A stretch of DNA of 64,000 nt, taken from Oxyruncus cristatus (taxonomy: Eukaryota > Chordata > Aves > Passeriformes > Cotingidae). The position numbers were made by a program, and so were the translations under genes. The stretch covers positions 1,040,933-1,104,932 of the forward strand of contig VXAY01004102.1 in the NCBI GenBank assembly GCA_013399855.1. The letters are read 5' to 3'. The notes beneath the pieces are model-generated. The model ran no database searches, had not been told where the DNA came from, and saw only the letters and a program-made list of their open reading frames with translations. This document shows, one piece after another, positions 1 to 12,500 of the stretch. How positions within the stretch are numbered: the stretch's first letter is position 1; each line of letters begins with the position of its first letter.

Positions 1-3000
1 GGAAGGATCTTGCCATTCCGGCTAGGTTTGCTTTTTGTATTTGACTCATCCTGTAATGGGTCTGAATCACTATTATGAGGCATATTGAAGTAGTTGCAAA
101 GATTTTCAGGGGGTTTAATCATGTCTTCAAGTTCTGAAGAAGAGATTTCATGGAGGGCTGGGTAGTGATCCAGATTTCCAAAGTGAGAGTATGGAACTTC
201 ATCACTGTTAGTATCATTTGATGTCGTATCCAAATTCCCATACATTCCAATCCGCTCAGGTGGTGATCTTCTTATCAAATGATTTTCTTTGAGAAGCCAT
301 TTGCCTTTATCTATCAATATTCCTTCATCTTCACTAGCTTGTATGCTAGGTTGACAGTGTTGCTTTGGAGATTCCCCTACACAGTCATTAGCATAATTTA
401 TGTCTTCTTTGTTAAGAGTAGATTGTGGTGTTGGTAAAGAAATATTTTCTCTTCTCGATATGCTGTCATCTTTGTTTGTGTTTACTGGATATTCTTGTAA
501 TGGTAGTGAAGAATGCGATGATTTCTCTGCAGAACAAGACATAGATTCTTGAGAAAAATAAACTATTTTTTCTCCTACTGCAGAGTGTAATCCTTCAGTA
601 TCTATTTGAAATACTTTTGACATATAAGGAAATCCTTTGTGATAGTCAGGCTTATATGAAGCTTCTGTCTTGCCATAAAGTCGTTCAATAGTTCTTTTTA
701 CATAGCCAGTATTATATTGTTTTTCAAGTACTGCTTCCTCCCCACTTTCATTGGTCAAGTCACTGGATGCTTGACATTTATATTCACTCTCTTCAGTATC
801 TGGTCTGTAATCTGACAAGTCTGAAGTAGCAGGACTTTTTAAGCATTTTTTAAATTGAGAAGTGTCTGAACACATTTTGTTCCCCGGTTCTTCTACCTGC
901 AATTTCTGTTCTCCATCGCTCATGTCACATTCTGTAATTTGCTTTGATTCGTAACGAAATGATAATGGAGAGACTGTAGATAATCTCTCAGAGTTTTCCT
1001 CAGATGTTTCTGCATCTTCCTTTTCATCCTGTACAGAATAATCCTCAGTATTATATTCTACAGAGGTATCGGAAGCTAGTTTAAGTTGTTTTTTGGCAGT
1101 TTTGTCATCACCTGATGACTTTAGATCAACATCCTCATCTTCACTTTTATCAGTAGTAACATGTAGAATATCTCTTTCACCTTCTAATTCAGAAATATCC
1201 TGATCTAAAATAAAATTTTTATCATTAGAAGTTACACTGTGAACTGTTGAGTTAGGTTCTACTGAAGTTTCTGACTCTTCATTAGTAAACGATGTGTAAG
1301 TGGGTTTAACTTGTGTTTTTTCATATAGGCTATCAGGCATTTCTTCATTTCTTTCAGGAGTCTCTAAAGCTGATGCAAGGCTACAGGTATTTGTATCGGT
1401 ATTGGAATATTCACCACCTAGCTGTGTTTTGGGAGCAATCAAGTCTAAGGTCTCTGTTTCTCTGCAAAGATCATTCTGTTTATCAAAACCGCTTTCTAAT
1501 TCCCCAGATAATTTTAGAGATTCTTCAGAATTGACACTGTCCATTGGAATACAAGGCTCAACTGATTCTTCACGTTCATGCAAATGTATACCACTATGAA
1601 TTTCAGATATGGGTATATTCTCATGATAATGTGGGGAGTCCTCCTCGTTAAGTTCCCTCTTGAAGTGTAATAACTTATTTTCTGTTGATTGTTGAAAATG
1701 CGAGAAGACAGCCTTCAGCTCATCAGCTTTTTCTGTGGCTGTAGTTTGTTTCAGATGTTGTAACTGTGTAAATATTTCAGAACAGCTACAGGCAGTTTTT
1801 TGCATATCATCTGTGATTGTCCCAATCAAACTGTCTCTCAGATTCAGTACCAGTAGCCAAGCTAGGAGAACGTTGGAGGAAGAACCAAAAGCTGAAGGAG
1901 AAAGATCTGAAAGGCTGCAAGCTTTTCCTATACATCCACGATGCTGTTTCTGGACACCAAGCAAAGTTGATTGTAGTTCATTCAGCAGCATGTTAGATAT
2001 GCAATTATTCTGAACATCAATTCCAATTTTCTCATTAACAATTGTGCAGTCAACTTGAACAGCAACTTCAGACTTTTTTCTTTGACATAGGTTGGTATCT
2101 TGAATATCATCTTCTGCCATCTTTTTATCGTTGTCGTGTGTTTCATGAAACAAGTGTGGCTTACTGTCCTGATGAAATTCTGACTTTAGTGAATACTTGG
2201 CTGCTTCTACTACAGTTGTATTAGCATGAATTAAGAACTCAGTTTGAGTTTCACCCGAATTCTTTGCTGATTCTTCTGAAGTTCTCAGTTCACCAATAGG
2301 CTTTAAAGTTTTTTTTGTTAGGTTATGTTCAACCAGATGATTTTTTCCAGTCATATGCACTTTATTTGTGATAAATCTTGTTTCTTTATCTATAGAAGTA
2401 TTGGTATTTTCTTCAGTAAAACAACCATTGCTATTCTCGACAGTCCCTTCTTTTTTCTTTATAGGGGGTAAGACAGAATTTGATAATGACTTTTTCAACC
2501 AAGACTGGACATAGTTTTCAAGTGAATGTTCACCAGCCTCCACTTGAAAACCCTCCTGGTTTAGAGCCTCTAGTGTAATGGCACTCTCTGACATATATAA
2601 CTTCTTTGCACTTTTACTTAGATTTTTCTTGGTTGCCTTTTGCTTTTTCTCTTTCTTTGATGGCAAATTTTCCAAATTATTCTTTTCCTTTTCTTTTTCA
2701 AAGCTAAGATTCTTTGGCACTTCTGACAATGGCTTTAAAGTCACCGATGCGTTAGGTGTCTGTCTGAAAGATTTGGTTATGAGATATGTACCTTCTTTCT
2801 CAGTGTTCAGTGTGTCCTGACTGTGCTCAGATTCACTGTTGGAATTAACTGTCATTAGACTATCTTCACTCTTTTCAGGTGAAACGATACTATTTTTTTT
2901 GCCTGACTTCAATTTTACCTTGGCTGCCTTCTTGCTATTACTTCTTTTTTTTTTATTAGATGAAGATTCATTTTGTTCAACTGAATGCTGGTGATACAAC

Positions 3001-4660
3001 TCATCTTCAGGACATATGCTTTTGTCTGAATTGACAGACCCATCACTGGTTTTCATGAAAAATTCAGATTCTTTTTTCTGAGGCATTTCAGAATAACTAT
3101 CCATAGCCTCCATTGTGGAATCCTGTGTGGCTTTTCTTGTGATATGCATTCCCTCAGTTTTAGTTATCCCTGACATTTCTTGATCTTTTTGATTTTCATA
3201 TGTACCTTGCTCTAAAAAACTAGATGATTTTCTCTTCTTCTTCTTTTTGGTGAGGGATGATGCAGATTGGCTGTTATCAATGAGCTGTGTTGTCATCACA
3301 GATTCAGTCCGAACACTGATTTGATTCTCACTTTCAGTAACAGTAGGAAACAACCCAGTTGTTGGATTTATTTTCTCTGTAGGACCCTTACTACGTGGAG
3401 GTACTGTCACCTTCATCTGGCTATGTCCAGGACAGGCTGAATGCACTGAATCTTGAGAAATAGGTATTAAATCAGCAGCTTTGCAGTTTATTTCTTCTTT
3501 TGACTGACATAATTCTGAATATGTAATGAAAGAACTCAGTGACCTTTTTATTTGTTTAATATCACATGACTTATAGATGTGATCTGCTGAACCTGGCCTA
3601 GCTGTCTGGCAAATTTTTGATGCTGGTATGAAACCACTGATGCTAGCTTTGGAGCTTGATACTAAACTACTATATGCACCTTGTCCCACAGCTGATTTCT
3701 CCAATATATTCTGTACCAATTCCTCCTCGTCAGGTGCTTCTAATGTCTTCTTATTTGTGGTTTCTATTAAATCACTGCTTTTGTGGCTTACTTTAAGAAG
3801 CATTTCTTCTTTTATATTCTCTGAAGAAAGCTTTAATAAACCATTGCCATTCATATCACTAAAATTTGGATTACTGACATTTGATTTTTTTCTGCTTGAA
3901 TGAGCTACCATGCAGTACTCAGATGTTTTTTCTCCGTTCTCTATTTCCTCACTGTAGGAAAACTGTCCTATTGTCTTCTCTTGAACCTCTTTCTCAGATA
4001 CCAAGGTGACACTTTCAACTACCGCTTTCTTTTGTCTAACACGCCTTGGCCCAGGGGTGGGAGGCCTGTAAAAGCGAGGCCTGATATTTTCCTCAGGTAC
4101 ATTGCTTGTGTCTAGATCTACAGAATTGTTCTGATCAGAGACATTACAATCAGCAGCTTTTAAATCAGACTCTGATTCTTTGTCTGACACTTCTGCATTG
4201 GATTGCTGTAATGAGTCTTCCTCTTCTTTTTTGTAGTTGTTCAAAAACAGAGTGTCTTTTGGATTTAAACATTCTGGTGCATTTACATTGGATAAACAGT
4301 CTTCCATGTTCATTGCAGAATTGCAAATGGAGATATTTTTGTCATCAGAAAGGCCAGCACGACTCACAGTGGTTGTCCATTTAATGGTTTCTTGCTCTTT
4401 AATTTTGAACCGAACTTTCATCTCCACTGTGACAGTGCCATCTTGATTAAGGTGAACAGATTTCTCAATGTCATCTTGATACTGTGCCACAGATAAGTCT
4501 TCACCCATAACTGACTGATTTCCTTCTGTCTCATTATGACTGTCAAGAACATATGAAGAATCTGAGTTGTTATCGTTTGAGTTGTTATCATTGCTGGATC
4601 CTTTATCTGAAGAAACAGAGAATATCTGAGATCTTGAGCTAGAGTCCATTTCAGCTCTCA
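1..4660 (-). CDS. RP1: RP1 exon 4: giant terminal coding exon, cut by the window edge
   Basis: This exon carries most of RP1. The acceptor is attggtag, with the exon starting at 4660. Codon 271 is split A|TG, giving a register identical in length to the human junction. The frame has no stop in the parts I read codon by codon (the junction and the distal end), and every conserved block found elsewhere lies in that frame. About 1552 codons are visible; the stop and 3'UTR lie left of base 1. Conserved blocks in order are: an acidic Ser-rich start; IEKSVHLNQDGTVTVEMKVR followed by an ETIKWTTTVS element (near residues 330-370); FYRPPTPGPRRVRQKKAV (near 470-485), the start of the region compared with Drosophila Bifocal; Lys-rich clusters (near 745 and 840); ESYVQSWLKKSLSN; a hydrophobic segment VLLAWLLVLNLRDS (near 1200); GYVKRTIERLYGKTEA; and IDKGKWLLKENHLI with SSSELED near residue 1780. 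No enzyme motif is visible. Human truncating alleles in this exon cause retinitis pigmentosa. Confidence 0.95.
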
Positions 4661-7411
4661 CTACCAATAATTATATTGAAAGAACACAAATTCATTCAGT
4701 AGTTGGAAAGCGGAGCAGATAAATATCATGGATAAGGATCCAGATGATGAGACAGCAGACAGGCAACAAAGAAAGAGAAAAGAAGAAAGGAGAAAAATTA
4801 GTACCGAAGATGCTAATGAAGTGTGTTTATTTTACATACTTTGTTTTTTATTTATTTTGCATTAGCAAGTACAGAGGAAAACATGATTAATCTTGCTGTT
4901 CTTTTAAGAAGTTGTTTAGAGAGAGAAATATAAGAAATTTTTAATAAATAATTAAGCATTTAAATACTTTTCCACTTTATTTTACAATAGGTTCTTTCTA
5001 ATGCTAGAACTGTAGTCTTATTTGAAGCCCCAAAGCCTAAGGCATTCATAGGCCCTCACTTTTTTGGACTTCGAGCTACCAGCTTTGCTTCCTCTTCATG
5101 CTTTAGCGATCATTAATATATCATTTCCTATTAGTTCTTATGGTTGTACTAAAACATGTCATTCAAGGTGAATGTACATCTCCTTGAGCTTAACCCAACA
5201 ATCTACAGGATATGATTAACTACTCTGTGTAGTGTCACTGACACATGAATAAAGTGTTCAGATCCAGTCCCCTGGATTGACCTTCTATAAAGAGGTAAAC
5301 ACTGAAGTTGAACTCCTTGTAAAATCTAACCTTAAATTGTGACATTCTGAAACACATTTATGCATAAGTACTGCAGACAATGGTGTAAAACTCAGCAAAG
5401 CCAATGAGAATACTTCCAGACTTCAGTGAATTTTGAATATGGCCCAAATATGTGGTAGCATACACATTATATATTCCCACAATATGTTTTGATTACTCTT
5501 CAATTAAAAAAAACTCATGTCTCTTTTTAAAAAAAATATTTCTCATCTCTCTCTCTAAGGGTTGTCAATGAAGAGGTAAGAGATAAAAGAACATGAGAAA
5601 AAAATAGTTTTGTTGTCTTCCAAGATGTTTTTCACATGCAATGAAAACTCCAAGGTGGGTGTTCCTGCCACCGTAAACTGCCACTGATACCTAAATATAT
5701 GAACCACCATTTAAAAGACAGGTTTCACTTGCAGAAAATAATTTTAACATATGTAATATTAATTTATCTAGATTGCTTGAATTTAAGATTTTTTTGGTTG
5801 GTTGTTTGACTAGTCTCATGTCGAGACTTTCGCTGCAATATACTACTATTATAGATACATTTCTGTAACTTCGGACAAAGTGCCTTGCAAGTTTCTCAGG
5901 CATATGCTTTACTATGAACCAAGTAAAATAAAGAAGTTTGTACTAACTTGTCTAACACAGACCAGAACTTATGCTTCCCGAAGTAAAAATCTCACTTTCT
6001 CTCTCTCAGGAAATGGAATTGGGACCAAGAGACTGACATTTTATTTTCCATGCTTTCACATCATCAGTAATGTCTCCTACATAGGATATTTTGAAGTTCT
6101 CAGACAAAAAAGAGGGTTGTTTTATCCCTCTTTCTGTGATCACTCTTAACTGAGAATTAAAACAGGCAGCTTATCAGATTCTCAGCAATTCACATTTTCT
6201 ACCATTGCAAGGCTCTGTCTGTCTCAAAGCAAAATTTGGGTAGGATATTTTGTTTCTGCAGAACCTTCATTTTCAAAATGTTCTTATTCATTCTGTCTTG
6301 ACTTACTAGTTACGCTCTCCAAACAGGTCTCAAGCTGTGCAGGTCAGAGTACACAAGGGCTGAAAAAAGCTAAAATTAATAGTTTTAACCATAAAGTGCA
6401 AGGAATATGAAAGAAACTCCTTCAAGTAAATGGAAATCCAGTGTCTTATATATCAATGGACTCCACTACACTGCCAAGTTTACCATGGAAAGTCCCAGTA
6501 TAGTAACAATTACAGTGTTCCCTGGGTTCTCCAGTACAGCATGAAGCCATAGCAAGAGTACAAGGTACCTCTGGGTTAATCAAGTTTCCCCCTAGACAGT
6601 ACCTCAGCCCTACAAGATGCTCTAATGCCAAGAATTCCCTCACGACCTAAAGCTCTGGTACCACAGCATTTTGTTTCCCTCGGCCTCAGGCTGTTCATCT
6701 AGCCTGACTTCTCTCCAACAGCTCCTTATGTGCCTGATCATCCACTGACCTTATCAGTGGCACAACCCTGTGAGCAATCAAAGGGAAAGAACATATTTGT
6801 GTATCTTTCCCCAAACTTATCCAAAAAACATACATCATAGCCATGAGGATATACTCTGTTTAGACAAAGGTAGCTTCAAAAACATGGTGAATTCATGAGT
6901 GGAGGGATTAATAGACAGGTTTTCCTGTCTGTGTGGAACATGGAACAAGGGAAGAAGTGTAAGTCATGACAAGTCAAAACTCCACTTGTTAAGGTAGGTT
7001 CTGAAAACCGAAAAAAAGCTTTGCTCAAGAAATTCAGTCAGTTAAGAGCCTGAATTAGCCTGTGGTTTCTCTTCTACCAGTGTCATTGTTAATCGTGACA
7101 CCAAAAAATTAATAACAATGGCAGTCAAGTGAACTAAAATAAAATATAGATTTGCATCCATGTTCTAAGTAAATCTGTCAGAAACAAATATTCGTACTAG
7201 CAGAGTACTTCACAGAAACTTGCATTTTAAAAAGAAAATTTTGATCTTTCTTTGATCTTTCTTAAGCTTATAGAGGAGTCATAGCTGATACAAACAGTTT
7301 CAACTGGCCTTTCTGAACATCCTTGATCCTAGTAAGATTGTCACTGTTTATGTCTTATGCCGAGAGAGATAAACAAATTAATAAAATGCAAATTAGTTTC
7401 AAAGTACTTAC
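4661..7411 (-). other. RP1: RP1 intron 3
   Basis: This is a 2751-nt intron with donor gtaagt (7411-7406) and acceptor ggtag (4665-4661). Just upstream of the acceptor the sequence is not strongly pyrimidine-rich. A marked pyrimidine-rich stretch in the transcript sense lies further away, at about 4740-4800. The interior is AT-rich unique sequence. I found no second gene and no clear repeat in it. Short ORFs at about 5691-6149 and 6446-6643 have no family resemblance and look random. Confidence 0.9.
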
Positions 7412-7583
7412 TTTTTTCACTTTCTGATTTGGCATTTGCTTTTGGGTACACACGATTTCCAATTCCAAGCAGTTTAGCAGGCCGTAAATACCCAAGAGTT
7501 TCATAATTGCTTGGTTTGAAAGGCTCTCTCCCTGCTGCAACTACAGCTCCAGAGCACAATATCAGGGCCTGAAGATTAGAAAC
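7412..7583 (-). CDS. RP1: RP1 exon 3: end of the second doublecortin domain
   Basis: This 172-nt internal exon encodes residues 214-270 plus one base of codon 271. The acceptor is a long T run followed by ccag, with the exon starting at 7583. The donor is GAAAAAA|gtaagt (GT at 7411-7410). It enters in phase 0 and leaves in phase 1. The length and phase equal what I know of human RP1 exon 3 (coding positions about 616-787). The translation joins exon 2 as DGRK-VSNLQAL and continues through [17 protein letters not shown], the last strand and tail of DCX domain 2. It then runs into the linker [15 protein letters not shown], which is also conserved in mammals. An ATG-started minus-strand reading frame beginning at 7559 is only the internal part of this exon read past its donor, so it is not a separate gene. 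Confidence 0.95.
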
Positions 7584-8944
7584 CTGGAAAAAAAAAAAGT
7601 AACATTAAATTTTCTGCCTGGGTAATCACAAAAAAATAATGTAAGAGATTTATCCCTTTCAAGCTTTAATATCTTCACTTCTTAGTCTCTACATTCATTT
7701 GCAGCACACTATTAAATATGTATCACAGGACGGAATTAATTTTTCAGTTCCTATAAGGCAATTCCTGTATCTGTGGGTTGTATTCTTGTTATATAAATAT
7801 ACTGGAAAATGACTTCAAGAAGCAACTTGAATCCAGATCAGAATTTTCTTATAATTTAAATATTTGCACAGGTAATTTTGTTTCGTCGTTGCACAGTGAC
7901 TGTTCATAGCCATGAAATACAAATATGCATTTGGAGGCAGGTAAACATATGAAGACATATTTGGAGGAAAAATTCAGAATACACCACAAGCAGTTGACCC
8001 ATAATTCCACAAATGAATAGGACACAGAGCAATATACATTGGAAAAGACCTCTGAAGGTCATGTAGTCTAACTCTCTACTCAAAGCAGGTCTGACTAGAT
8101 CAAGGTGCTCAGATCATTGTCTAACAGCTTTGAATTTATGTTCCAAAATATATTGCAAGATAATGCTTGCAAACTGCACTTCACTAACTTGTAGGTAATA
8201 TGGACAGTTTTCCAACCTAATATACAATTTCACCAAATGGAGGGTAAACAGGAGATTGCCCTTGAACTCTTGGAACTGTGCATGGAATTCTCTCTCTAAA
8301 TACTGGCTAAGTGTAATCATAAGTGTTATTCTGTGATTTAACAACACTCAGAAAAAAACACTAAGTGAGATAAAATTATATAAAACACCATGTGAGATTA
8401 AAATCTGGATTATTAGTGTTTCATCATCTGAGTTTAGTGGTCCAAAACCTGGTCCATGTTTTGAGAACTATAATAGGCAATCAGGTGTCAGAGTTCTAAG
8501 TCATTAATGGCAAACCACTCTGCATTAAAGCAATGATAAAAATATGCATAGCTATTAGATGCTACTGTTCATGTTTCTAAAACATTAAAAACCATGGATA
8601 AACAGCACTAAACCTAAAGAAAGTTTCTGTGTGAATGGGTAAAAGTATAGAATTGGAATCACGCCTGAAAGAGGCCTAAGAGGAAAAAAAATGTTTTTTT
8701 CTTTCTGCTTAAAATAAAATACCCTCACTTGCTTGTTTCTGACTGCAAGATTCTAGTATATTTCCTCAAAGCTAGTAGCTCTTCTGAAGGGGGAAAAGGC
8801 ACTGAAAGGAAACATGAAATTCAGCACATCAGATCTTACACCAGGCCCATGTTCCAAGCTTATAATGGATAAAATCACCTTTTTAATTTAAAATAATCTA
8901 GAAGCAATCATAAAAAAATTGTCAGTACTCATCTTTATTCTCAC
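7584..8944 (-). other. RP1: RP1 intron 2
   Basis: This is a 1361-nt intron with donor gtgaga at 8944 and acceptor ccag after a long T run, ending at 7584. It contains an old CR1 fragment (about 8020-8140) and otherwise unremarkable AT-rich sequence. Removing it keeps the RP1 frame in phase 0. Confidence 0.92.
8020..8140 (-). repeat. CR1 LINE 3' fragment, inside RP1 intron 2
   Basis: The sequence ttggaaaagacctctgaagg, followed by tcatgtagtctaact and then a ctcaaagcaggtctgactag motif, matches the reverse complement of the CR1 3' end. The element therefore points along the minus strand. The tail repeat is lost, the right boundary is vague and divergence is high, so this is an old, dead, 5'-truncated copy. 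Confidence 0.6.
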
Positions 8945-9595
8945 CTTTCTGCCATCAGTAGTATATAGTTTTGCAACTGGATATTGCATCAACTCGCTCA
9001 TATGATCCAGAAAGGCCTCAAATGTTTGTGTATTTTTCTTTCCCAAAACTATGGTGCGCCTGTGTCTTACATCCCCATTTTTGAAAACAAGCATCTTTTT
9101 GGGAGTTATTATTTTTCTTTCTCGATGGCCGAATCCATCTTCATTCCCCCTTGCTAATTGCACAGCTCGACGACGAGCGCTGACAGGCCTGCTGATCTGC
9201 CAGGGCAGTGGCTTTTTGCTGGCCTTTTCCAGGTTGATGGGCTTCATTTTCCTCTGATGGGAACAAATATAAGATTTTCCGTCTTCAAGATCCTCCAAAT
9301 TGGTGATGCTGTGCCTCCCTCTTGGTGTACTAATATTCCTCACTCCAAAAGGTAATGGGACCCGTTTGGATAAACTATCCAGCAAGGCATCAAATGTTTT
9401 GTAAGACCGGCTATTGACGACCATTTTGATCCCATTAAACTGGGGATCTCCACTCTTATAGAAGCAAATCCGTTTTGCCACAACAGGTTCAGTAACATTG
9501 AAATGGCGTGTGTATAAACTCTGTTCACTCTCAGAGGAGTTTGGCTGGTTCACCGAGTAACTAGTTGAAGGTGTTTCGCTCATTTTGATGGCAAT
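8945..9595 (-). CDS. RP1: RP1 exon 2: start codon, first doublecortin domain and most of the second
   Basis: This is the first coding exon of RP1, a microtubule-binding protein of the photoreceptor connecting cilium and outer-segment axoneme, needed for ordered disc stacking (known from the mammalian gene). The acceptor is a pyrimidine run ending in cttgcag, with the exon starting at 9595. Twelve untranslated bases precede the ATG at 9583-9581. The coding part is 639 nt (213 codons) and ends in phase 0 at donor AAAG|gtgaga (GT at 8944-8943). The protein opens MSETPSTSYS, close to mammalian RP1. DCX domain 1 covers about residues 35-118, with the signature VAKRICFYKSGDPQF and the block VPLPFGVRNISTPRGRHSI. 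DCX domain 2 starts near residue 161 (KKMLVFKNGD) and breaks at TTDGRK. A basic, less conserved linker (about 119-158) separates them. RP1L1 is the main alternative, but the N-terminus and the exon 4 blocks fit RP1 better. The reading frame stays open 5' of the acceptor, which is chance. Confidence 0.96.
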
Positions 9596-12500
9596 CTGCA
9601 AGAAAGAGGGGATGGATGTAAAACCTTTCCTGTAACTAGAAATAATACAATCTTTATTTTGAAAGGTGCAGAAAGAAGATTTATAAGAAACCAACAGCAA
9701 AAAGTTGTCCCAAAAATCATTGCATTTAAATGAATCCAATCTGTTATCTTTAAACTCCACAAAGACTCCAATGCAGTCAGATTAAGTTAGCATAGCCCTA
9801 CTTGCAAATATTCCCAGAACTCTCCAGTGTAATTTCAAATCTCTTATCATTTTGCAACAAGAGATCTGTCCTTAGAAGATGGTGCTTTGACAGTCCATCC
9901 TTTCTTCACGATGAAGACAACTAATGACAACTTTTCGTATTTCAGATATTAGAAAATTTCTCATTAGGAGGGGGCAATTTGTGCATTGGAATGAGCCTTT
10001 TTCAGCCCAAAATAACAAAAATTAAAGACAATGCAATTCATTCTGATTGTATATGCTAGTTTCATACCAAGGCAAATCCACTGGATTCAGAGAAAAGTCT
10101 CTTGATTTATTTAGACTTATCACAGAAAAACATGTTTGAGAGTGAAGTTGCATCATAAATTGACAGATCACTTGTTTTTCTACTTATGATATCCACTACA
10201 ATATTTGCATTTATGCTGAGGAAAAATACACTGACCAAATAAGATATTTTTAGTACAAGAAAAGTCCAATCCACATATAGATACTTTAACGACAACCCTT
10301 TAAATGACTAACTTATCAATGATTGGCTTGCTTTGACTGGCATACAGGGTAGAAATGGCTAGTCAACTAATCAGCATCAAGGAAAGAGTTTTAGCTGAGT
10401 TTTACTAAAAAGCTACATAGCAGTCTCAGGAAATATGTTTGCCAACAAAATAATATTAATTAATTTTTTTTATGGTGTTACCTTAATATAGTTGACATAT
10501 CAACCAATGGAACAATCTCCTCTGGCTACTATATATTTTACTTAATCAAACTATGGAAAACAGTGTTTTGACTATATTACTACTACATACATCAGTTCTG
10601 AAACTGATTAGAAAATGTTGTTATTTTTCAAGATAGTCGAGGTTCAAACAAAGTCAGATATGATGACATTGTATCTTACTGTGTTCTTACAGCTTTTCCA
10701 ATAATTCAGTGCTTCAGAACAGATGCATTGCCTTTACTAGGAGTTAATATGTTTTAAATTTATTTTTATTTTGCACAATGATCAGAACACAGGAAGAAAT
10801 GTCTCTTTTTAAGACATTATTTATGCTGGAAATTGTGCTCATTTTAAGTGCTAAACCGAAAAAATAACCAAACGGGTCTGCACTAGAATTATGTACTTAA
10901 AGATTGATTCAGGTAATCACAATTCCACTTAAATAAATTATTTTAAAAATGAAAATAAAAAAGTAATTATTTACTTGAGGAATATGCAAGAAGAAATGTT
11001 CAAGTCTGGCTACAGCAACTTATACAACCCAGTCCATTATAGCTGGTGAAATGGCTTATTTTCTGTATAAGGGAGGAGCTCCACTTCAGCTGAAATCACT
11101 GAGAGCTATAGTTGTTCATCTTTTTTGACACATCTATTCATTAGCTGCCTAAATTTTCATTGCAATTCTAAACTGAGAGGTTGACAGGTGAGTTAAGACT
11201 AGGGATCCAATTTGAACCAGTCATTTTATGCTTCATGCATCATTCCATTTAGACTGATATTCCAAGAGGAAATCTGTAGGGGCATTTTTGCATTTTTGTT
11301 TTTTGCAGCACAAACTTTCCTACTCTCTTTGCAGAGCAGACGTTCTTCTACAATGAAAGCAGCAATGTGGTAAAGTTCTTGAGTGTACCCATTATAATGT
11401 TACTCCATTTTAACTGGCCAAGAAGACTTGAGCATGAGAGTCCAGTTCTGGATCTCTGGGGACAAAAAGTGTTATCAACAATGGCCAGAGATAGAAATAA
11501 ACAGACATAGCTCCTCAGCTAGTCTGTACTGTATTTCTCACCTTTTATGAAAATGGAGTGGAATTTCATCTAACTGTGTGATTTGATTATTCACTCTAAC
11601 AAGAGATAAAATAGGTGGATTTTCTCATGAGACTACTGATATTAATCACTTTGGAATTAGCTTCTCAGAAGCTGATCTGGATATTTGTACTTGTGTAAAA
11701 CATTTGGTTACATAAGCATCAACATTTGGAAGAGAAATAAATATATTTTACATAAAGATAATTATTAAACTTAGTCTTGACACTGTGGAAGTACTGAAAG
11801 CCAAAACAAACAAAGAGACAATACACATATCAAGAAAAAAAAGAGAATTTTCAGTGTGAACACAAAATAATTTGAATTCACAAAACTAGGAAAAATAAGT
11901 TTTCCTTAGCAAAACAAAACTATGATAAAAGAGATAGTTTTGGCAGAGAACTGATGGTTATATGGCACACCATGTATGAATACTTTCTGGTGTTAATTTT
12001 AATAGTGGAAATTGCTTATGCATCTTTCAGACACCTTATAATTGCATCTTACAAATAGAAAACATTTCAACAATGAACGGTTGTTCAGTTTACAACAATG
12101 AACAATGAACAATGTACTGTAGAAGTTACTTTTTCGTACTACAGGTCACCACACTGTAATAGCTTCATTTCATCTTCAACATACTAATGACTTTCATACT
12201 TAAATGATAATATTATAAAATAAAAATAGTTGGTATTATATAATTATATAATACAGAATGTCTATTAAGATATTTTCTCCAAAAAAAACAAACAATTCAG
12301 AATTTAGTCCCTTCCCCTGTGTTCTCATAAACAAAACGACTCATTCAAAACTTATGCACAAAGACGCCAAATTTTATAAAAACACTAAGTGGAGCACTTT
12401 ATTCTAAATACATAAGAATACGTCTAATACCACAGAGCTAGTAAGCATTGCATATAATTTTATCATACTCACCCACAGTCGTACGTAAATAAAGAGAATA

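Noticed and set aside
1300..4446. Nine plus-strand ORFs of 60-99 codons between 1300 and 4446
   Set aside because: They lie antisense to RP1 exon 4, whose minus-strand frame is open and conserved; they are antisense shadows.
4726..4860. Plus-strand frame starting MDKDPDDETADRQQ, rich in K, E and R
   Set aside because: It is the complement of the pyrimidine-rich tract in RP1 intron 3, is under 50 codons and ends in a hydrophobic AT-rich run; no family resemblance.
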